64,000 nucleotides of DNA, taken from assembly GCF_014649735.1 (NCBI RefSeq), contig NZ_BMTP01000002.1, positions 1-64,000 on the forward strand, given 5' to 3'. The position numbers were made by a program, and so were the translations under genes. The notes beneath the pieces are model-generated. The model saw only the letters and a list, made by a program, of their open reading frames with translations, was not told the origin of the DNA and did no database searches. Origin of the DNA: Streptomyces lavendofoliae (lineage in GTDB: Bacteria; Actinomycetota; Actinomycetes; Streptomycetales; Streptomycetaceae). Shown here one piece after another: positions 59,865 through 64,000 of this stretch; position 1 is the first letter of the stretch, and every line of letters begins with the position of its first letter.

Positions 59865-60962
59865 TCACCGTTCCAGGCGGGCGACCCGCCCCTTCTCACC
59901 CGAGGCCCAGCAGCCGAGTCCGAGGCCGGGACCGGGACCTCCGGCGCAGTCGACCGTGTCGTACGACCCGGTGTCGACGGTCCGCCAGGTACGGCCGCCG
60001 TCCGTCGTCAGGTCCGTCCCGGTGGGGCCGACGGCGAGGGCGGCCGACCGGCTGTGCGGGAGCCAGGCCACGCCCGACCGGTACGCGGGCGGCGGGGTGG
60101 ACGCCTGCCGCCAGGTCCTGCCGCCGTCCCGGCTGACGGCCGCCGCCCGGGGGGACGGCTGCCCGGTGCGGTAGTCGCCGCCGACGGCGATGCCGTGCGC
60201 ACGGTCGCGGAAGGCCAGGGCGAACACCCCGCGCGCCGGGTCGCCGGCGGGGATCGTCGATTCGGCGACCGTCCAGTTCAGGCCGCGGTCGGAGGAGTGC
60301 AGCACGCGCGCGGTGGCGCCACCACCGGTGGCCAGCCACACGTCCCGGGGTCCGGAACCGACCAGACACTGGCCGCTCGCCGCGAAGCCGGCCTCCCCCG
60401 GCAGCGCCGCGGGCATGCCCGCGCTCGGCAGCACCTCCCAGGTGCGGCCGCCGTCAGCGGTGGACAGGATGCGGTACCTGCCGTCGACCGGGTCGCTCAT
60501 GGCCAGTCCGTGGCGCCTGTCGAGGAAGGTGACGCAGTCGTAGAAGGCCCGGGGGTCGGTGTTGCGGAACGTCTCCGTCCAGCTCTCGCCGCCGTCGTCG
60601 GTGCGCAGGATGCGGGAGGACTCGCCCTCGCCGATCGCCAGCACCACCGCGCGGCGGCCGTCGAACGCCTCCACGTCCCGGAACTCCAGCTCGGCCGCGC
60701 CGGGAGGCGAGACGTTCCGCCAGGTCCGGCCGCCGTCCGACGTGCGCAGTACCGTGCCCTTGGAGCCCGCCACCCAGGCGGACGAACGGCTCACGGCGGC
60801 CAGTCCCCGGAAGCGGACGTCCGTCCCGGTCGGCTTCGGCTCCCAGGCGGGCGTCCCGGTCGCGGGACCGGCCTGGGCCGGCGCGGCGGCGAGCGCGACC
60901 GCCAGCGCCGTCCCGCACAGGCCCGCGGTCACCGTTCGTATCGTCTTCCCCATCGGCGTCAT
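59865..60962 (-). CDS. Secreted Asp-box (BNR/Ycf48-like) beta-propeller protein
   Basis: A 365-residue secreted protein. The signal peptide (VTAGLCGTALAVALAAAPAQ) is cut near AQAGP. Six Asp-box units are visible: TSDGGRTW, TDDGGESW, TADGGRTW, SSDRGLNW, SRDGGRTW and TTDGGRTW, spaced as in sialidase-like beta-propellers and Ycf48. The catalytic Arg triad of sialidases is not evident, so it is more likely a binding or assembly protein than a sialidase. ATG 60962 or 60953 could start translation. It is divergent from ssgD. Confidence 0.85.
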   Translation of the reverse strand: MTPMGKTIRTVTAGLCGTALAVALAAAPAQAGPATGTPAWEPKPTGTDVRFRGLAAVSRSSAWVAGSKGTVLRTSDGGRTWRNVSPPGAAELEFRDVEAFDGRRAVVLAIGEGESSRILRTDDGGESWTETFRNTDPRAFYDCVTFLDRRHGLAMSDPVDGRYRILSTADGGRTWEVLPSAGMPAALPGEAGFAASGQCLVGSGPRDVWLATGGGATARVLHSSDRGLNWTVAESTIPAGDPARGVFALAFRDRAHGIAVGGDYRTGQPSPRAAAVSRDGGRTWRQASTPPPAYRSGVAWLPHSRSAALAVGPTGTDLTTDGGRTWRTVDTGSYDTVDCAGGPGPGLGLGCWASGEKGRVARLER

Positions 60963-61111
60963 GGCGCGGGAACGTAGCCCACCGCGTGGAGGGCGTCCAG
61001 ACCGCGCCAGTGACGCAGGTCACACCGTTCACCAGTGCACGCCTCCGCGGAATTCGTCGTCCTCCCTGGTGCAAGAGACGTACCGCCGAGCCGTGTGTGA
61101 GGGAGCTGGCC

Positions 61112-61528
61112 TTGTCCACCGTCATCGAGCAGGCCGTACGGGCCCGCCTGGTAGCGTCCGCGCCCCGCACGGATTCCGTCGCCGCCACGCTGCGCTACGA
61201 CCGCGGGAACCCCTTCGCCGTGCAGATGTCCTTCCCCGCGCGGGCCACGCTCGAAGGCGTCGAGGTGGCCTGGGAGTTCGCCAGGGAACTGCTCGTGGCG
61301 GGCCTCGACGAGCCGGCCGGGGTCGGCGACGTACGCGTACGGCCCTACGGGTACGACCGTACGGTCGTGGAGTTCCACGCGCTGGAGGGCGTCGCGATGG
61401 TGCACATCCGCACCTCCGAGGTGCGCCGCTTCCTGCGGCGCGCCCAGCATCTGGTGCCGGTCGGCCGCGAGCACGAGTTCCTGGACCTCGACCAGGACCT
61501 GACCGAACTGCTGCGCGACGCCTGCTGA
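61112..61528 (+). CDS. ssgD: SsgA-like sporulation/cell-division regulator, probable SsgD
   Basis: A 138-residue SALP family protein, unique to sporulating actinomycetes and involved in septum or wall control. LRYDRGNPFAVQMSFPA, WEFARELLVAGLDEPAGVGD and VRVRPYGYDRTVVEFHALEG are the family's conserved blocks. HEFLDLDQDLTELL ends it. The match to SsgD rather than SsgA/B is from memory of its sequence and its neighbours. Start is TTG 61112, with GGGAG six bases upstream; no ATG is available nearby. Degenerate CCGGTGGCC repeats follow the stop. Confidence 0.85.
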   Translation: MSTVIEQAVRARLVASAPRTDSVAATLRYDRGNPFAVQMSFPARATLEGVEVAWEFARELLVAGLDEPAGVGDVRVRPYGYDRTVVEFHALEGVAMVHIRTSEVRRFLRRAQHLVPVGREHEFLDLDQDLTELLRDAC

Positions 61529-61694
61529 CGCCTTGACGCCGTGCGACCGGTGCCCTGCGCCACCGGTGGCCCCGCGCGACCGGTGGCCTCGCGCGGCGGG
61601 TAAATCCGTTGCCGTACGGAAGGCGCCGGGCGTAGCGTCTTTCCCGGCCCTTGTTGTCGTCGATCGGAGCAGGACGTTGCTCTTCTGAGGTCTC

Positions 61695-61775
61695 GAGACA
61701 CCGTGTCGCACAGCCGTGTCCGGCGCTGTGCGCCCCGTCGTGTGCGACCTCGGCCATGAGCCGTCCAGGTGTCTC
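61695..61775 (+). promoter_or_regulatory. Candidate attenuator leader of the downstream ABC-F gene
   Basis: GAGACACC (61695-61702) can pair with GGTGTCTC (61768-61775). Inside, CGCACAGC (61707-61714) can pair with GCTGTGCG (61725-61732), while overlapping GTCGCACA (61705-61712) can instead pair with TGTGCGAC (61741-61748). The two inner pairings exclude each other, as in attenuators. The leader is about 285 bases from ssgD to the ABC-F start. A short Arg-rich frame crosses the alternative stems. Confidence 0.5.
61703..61759 (+). CDS. Possible 18-residue Arg-rich upstream ORF of the ABC-F gene
   Basis: GTG 61703 opens MSHSRVRRCAPRRVRPRP, seven Arg in 18 codons, ending in TGA at 61757-61759. 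GAGG lies 12 bases upstream, slightly far. It overlaps all of the inner stems, so ribosome stalling on it would change which stem forms. It could also be a random frame. Confidence 0.35.
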   Translation: MSHSRVRRCAPRRVRPRP

Positions 61776-61814
61776 ACCCGTTGCCCCCTTTCCTCACGCA
61801 ACAGGGAGACCCGT

Positions 61815-63449
61815 ATGTCTACCTTCCCCACCTTCATCACCTGCACCGACCTGTCGTTCTCGTGGCCCGACGGCACCGAGGTGCTGGACGGCTTCCAGCT
61901 CGCGGTCGGCCCCGGCAGGACCGGCCTCATCGGCCTCAACGGCTCCGGCAAGTCGACCCTGCTGAAGCTGATCGCCGGGGAGCTCACCCCCACCCACGGC
62001 ACGGTCCGCACCGCGGGCGAGATCGGTTACCTGCCGCAGAACGCCACCCTCGACACGGCGCTCCGCGTGGACCAGGCCCTCGGGATCGCCGGCACCCGCG
62101 CCGCGCTGCTCGCCATCGAGGGCGGTGACGCGGGCGAGGAGCACTTCACGGCGATCGGGGACGACTGGGACGTCGAGGAGCGGGCGCGCGCCACGCTCGA
62201 CCAGCTGGGCCTCGGGCACATCGGCCTGGACCGCACCATCGGCGAGGTGTCGGGCGGCGAGTGTGTGCTGCTCCGGCTGGCCGCCCTGCTGCTGGCCCGG
62301 CCCGACGTCCTCCTGCTCGACGAGCCGACGAACAACCTGGACCTGCACGCCCGCCGCCGGCTGTACGCGGCCGTCGGGGCCTGGTCCGGCGTCCTGGTCC
62401 TGGTCAGTCACGACCGCGAACTGCTGGAGCTGGTCGACCGGATCGCCGACCTCCGCGACGGCGAGGTGACCTGGTACGGCGGCGCCTACTCGGCGTACGA
62501 GGAGTCGCTCGCCGCCGAACAGGAGGCGGCCGAGCGCATGGTGCGGGTCGCCGACGCCGACGTCCAGCGGCAGAAGCGCGAACTGGCCGACGCCCAGGTG
62601 AAGCTGGCGCGGCGCAAGCGGTACGGACAGAAAATGTACGAGAGCAAACGCGAGCCGAAGATCGTCATGGGGGCGCGCAAGCGGGCGGCGCAGGAGGCGG
62701 CCGGCAAGCACCGCACCACGCACTCCCAGCGGCTCGCCGAGGCCAGGGAACGGCTCGACGAGGCGGTGGAGGCGGTGCGGGACGACGACGAGATCCGCGT
62801 CGAGCTGCCGTACACCACCGTCCCGCCCGGCAGGGGCGTGCTGCTGCTGCGCGACCTGGAGCTGCGGTACGGGGCGCGGGTCGCCGGAGAGTGGGAGCTG
62901 CGCGGGCCGGAGCGCGTCGCGCTCGTCGGGCGCAACGGCGCCGGCAAGACGACGCTGCTGCGTACCATCGCCGGTGAGCTGGAGCCGGTGGCGGGAGAGG
63001 TGGTGGCGCACGTCCCGCTGCGCTTCCTGCCGCAGCGGTTGGACGTCCTCGACGACGACCTGAGCGTGGTGGAGAACGTCGCGCGGTTCGCACCCGAGGC
63101 GACCGCCAACCGGATCCGGGCGCGGCTGGCCCGCTTCCTGTTCCGGGGCGCGAAGGCCGACCAGCGGGCGGGGACGCTGTCGGGCGGCGAGCGGTTCCGT
63201 GCGGCGCTGGCCGCCCTGCTGCTGGCCGAGCCGGCCCCGCAGCTGCTGATGCTGGACGAGCCGACGAACAACCTCGACATGGCGAGCGTCCGGAAGCTCA
63301 CGGCGGCCCTGGACGCCTACGAGGGGGCACTGATCGTGGCCGGCCACGACGTGCCGTTCCTGGAGTCCCTCGGCATCACCCGCTGGCTGCTGCTGGAGGA
63401 CGGCGAGCTTCGCCCGACGACGGCGGACGAGGTACTGGCGGACCGGTGA
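61815..63449 (+). CDS. ABC-F family ATPase, probable antibiotic-resistance type
   Basis: A 544-residue protein with two ATPase cassettes and no membrane segments. The first has GLNGSGKST, SGGECVLL and VLLLDEPTNNLDL; the second GRNGAGKTT, LSGGERFRA and LLMLDEPTNNLDM. The linker (about 230-340) is charged and Lys/Arg-rich, carrying RKRYGQKMYESKREPKIV, as in ribosome-protection ABC-F proteins of Streptomyces. I recall a tiamulin-resistance ABC-F named TiaA in this chromosomal region of S. coelicolor, but cannot confirm identity. GGGAG precedes ATG 61815. The long structured leader suggests antibiotic-inducible attenuation. Confidence 0.88.
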   Translation: MSTFPTFITCTDLSFSWPDGTEVLDGFQLAVGPGRTGLIGLNGSGKSTLLKLIAGELTPTHGTVRTAGEIGYLPQNATLDTALRVDQALGIAGTRAALLAIEGGDAGEEHFTAIGDDWDVEERARATLDQLGLGHIGLDRTIGEVSGGECVLLRLAALLLARPDVLLLDEPTNNLDLHARRRLYAAVGAWSGVLVLVSHDRELLELVDRIADLRDGEVTWYGGAYSAYEESLAAEQEAAERMVRVADADVQRQKRELADAQVKLARRKRYGQKMYESKREPKIVMGARKRAAQEAAGKHRTTHSQRLAEARERLDEAVEAVRDDDEIRVELPYTTVPPGRGVLLLRDLELRYGARVAGEWELRGPERVALVGRNGAGKTTLLRTIAGELEPVAGEVVAHVPLRFLPQRLDVLDDDLSVVENVARFAPEATANRIRARLARFLFRGAKADQRAGTLSGGERFRAALAALLLAEPAPQLLMLDEPTNNLDMASVRKLTAALDAYEGALIVAGHDVPFLESLGITRWLLLEDGELRPTTADEVLADR

Positions 63450-63454
63450 CGGCC

Positions 63455-63500
63455 CGGCGGGCTCCCGGCCGCGTGGCGCGCGATGCCCGGGGGCCCGCCG
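63455..63500 (+). terminator. Terminator after the ABC-F gene
   Basis: Arms 63455-63468 and 63486-63500 pair with one G-T mismatch around a 17-base loop. It starts six bases after the stop. Confidence 0.6.
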
Positions 63501-63600
63501 TCCGCCGGGGGGGGCGGTCCCGGCGGAGCCCGGTCCGGGTGCGGCATGACCGGTGGGCGACGGGGTAGAGGAGGGCGGTCACCGACTTCGGGAGGCCGCC

Positions 63601-64000
63601 GTGCCCAGCAGGAGAGCCCTGGTCCGCCGTCCGAGCCCGCGGCTCGCCGAGGGCCTGGTCACCCATATCGAGCGGACCCCCGTCGACCCCGCCCTGGCAC
63701 TCGGCCAGTGGGAGCGGTACGTCGGCGCCCTGCGCGAGCACGGCTGGGAGCCCGTGGAGGTGGAACCGGCCGACGACTGCCCCGACGGGGTCTTCGTCGA
63801 GGACGCGGTGGTGGTGTTCCGCGACGTGGCGCTGGTGTGCCGGTCCGGCGCGCGGTCGCGGCGCGCGGAGACGGCGGCGGTCGAGCGGGCGGTGGCAGGT
63901 CTGGGCTGTGCGGTACGCCGTGTGCGGGAGCCGGGCACGCTCGACGGGGGCGATGTGCTGAAGGTCGGTGACACGGTCTACGTCGGGCAGGGCGGGCGGA
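63601..64000 (+). CDS. ddaH: Dimethylargininase (dimethylarginine dimethylaminohydrolase), 5' part
   Basis: The first 133 codons are present and the frame is open at the window edge. The protein starts at GTG 63601, with GGGAGG five bases upstream, and reads VPSRRALVRRPSPRLAEGLV. CPDGVFVEDAVVVFRDVALV and REPGTLDGGDVLKVGDTVYV are the conserved DDAH blocks holding substrate-binding Asp and Glu residues of the amidinotransferase fold. The catalytic His and Cys would be beyond the edge. It hydrolyses methylated arginine to citrulline and a methylamine. Confidence 0.9.
   Translation, partial: MPSRRALVRRPSPRLAEGLVTHIERTPVDPALALGQWERYVGALREHGWEPVEVEPADDCPDGVFVEDAVVVFRDVALVCRSGARSRRAETAAVERAVAGLGCAVRRVREPGTLDGGDVLKVGDTVYVGQGGR

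Noticed and set aside
59865..60962. Calling the Asp-box protein a sialidase
   Set aside because: Asp boxes are clear, but the Arg triad and catalytic Glu/Tyr of sialidases are not visible, and Ycf48-like propellers have the same repeats.
1..64000. tRNA or rRNA genes, insertion sequences, phage genes and common riboswitches
   Set aside because: No cloverleaf, transposase motif, integrase, phage structural gene or riboswitch core was recognised on either strand by eye; a covariance-model scan was not possible here.

Overview
The window is about 73% G+C and packed with short-gap or overlapping genes, strong G/C third-codon bias, frequent GTG and a few TTG starts, and many promoters whose -10 box lies 6-7 bases before the start codon. 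With an SsgA-like sporulation protein, a hopanoid cluster and many secreted hydrolases, this points to a Streptomyces chromosome. From memory, the order resembles the S. coelicolor SCO6767-to-SCO6719 stretch read in reverse; this is recollection and was not searched.

Left end (1-8.6 kb, minus strand): one translationally coupled hopanoid operon, hpnC, hpnD, a 35-codon ORF, hpnE, polyprenyl diphosphate synthase, shc, hpnG, hpnH and the start of ispG. It would make squalene, cyclise it to hopene and extend it through adenosylhopane, with ispG feeding the MEP pathway. idi at 20.0 kb fits the same isoprenoid supply. A perfect 14-bp palindrome lies upstream.

8.9-16.1 kb (minus): an envelope locus encoding an O-antigen/teichoic-type ABC exporter, a GT2 glycosyltransferase, two CDP-alcohol phosphotransferases, a glycerol-1-phosphate dehydrogenase-like enzyme and a LicC-like nucleotidyltransferase. 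The enzymes together suggest export of a phosphodiester-linked glycopolymer or lipid built from an sn-glycerol-1-phosphate-type unit. This is my main candidate for an undescribed system.

16.3-24.4 kb: mixed genes, namely GalE-like epimerase, cation efflux, methyltransferase-acetyltransferase fusion, idi, an anti-sigma-like ATPase with a 36-bp minisatellite, an atypical crotonase, a frameshifted DJ-1/PfpI gene, an SCO6745-family protein and a 43-residue LPFR-motif protein. 24.5-37.5 kb: Tex, secreted pectate lyase, ABC-F protein, acetyltransferase, BCCT transporter and three secreted peptidases (M14, X-Pro dipeptidyl-peptidase, M1).

37.6-46.8 kb: a beta-1,3-glucan utilisation locus: LacI regulator, secreted GH81 endoglucanase, sugar ABC lipoprotein and two permeases, and cytoplasmic GH1 beta-glucosidase. 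Three copies of GAGAGCGCTCTC mark one regulon. 46.8-50.9 kb: MpaB-type oxygenase, secreted sphingomyelinase-like phosphodiesterase, acetyltransferase and MerR regulator.

51.0-56.9 kb (minus): a beta-oxidation operon (CoA-transferase, acyl-CoA dehydrogenase, thiolase, FadB-like protein). 57.0-64.0 kb: trans-acting enoyl reductase-like protein, a decayed VOC gene beside GC-rich repeats, endonuclease V, a YciI-like protein, a secreted Asp-box protein, ssgD, an ABC-F gene with a possible attenuator leader, and the 5' part of a dimethylargininase gene. No tRNA, rRNA, CRISPR array, insertion sequence or prophage was recognised.
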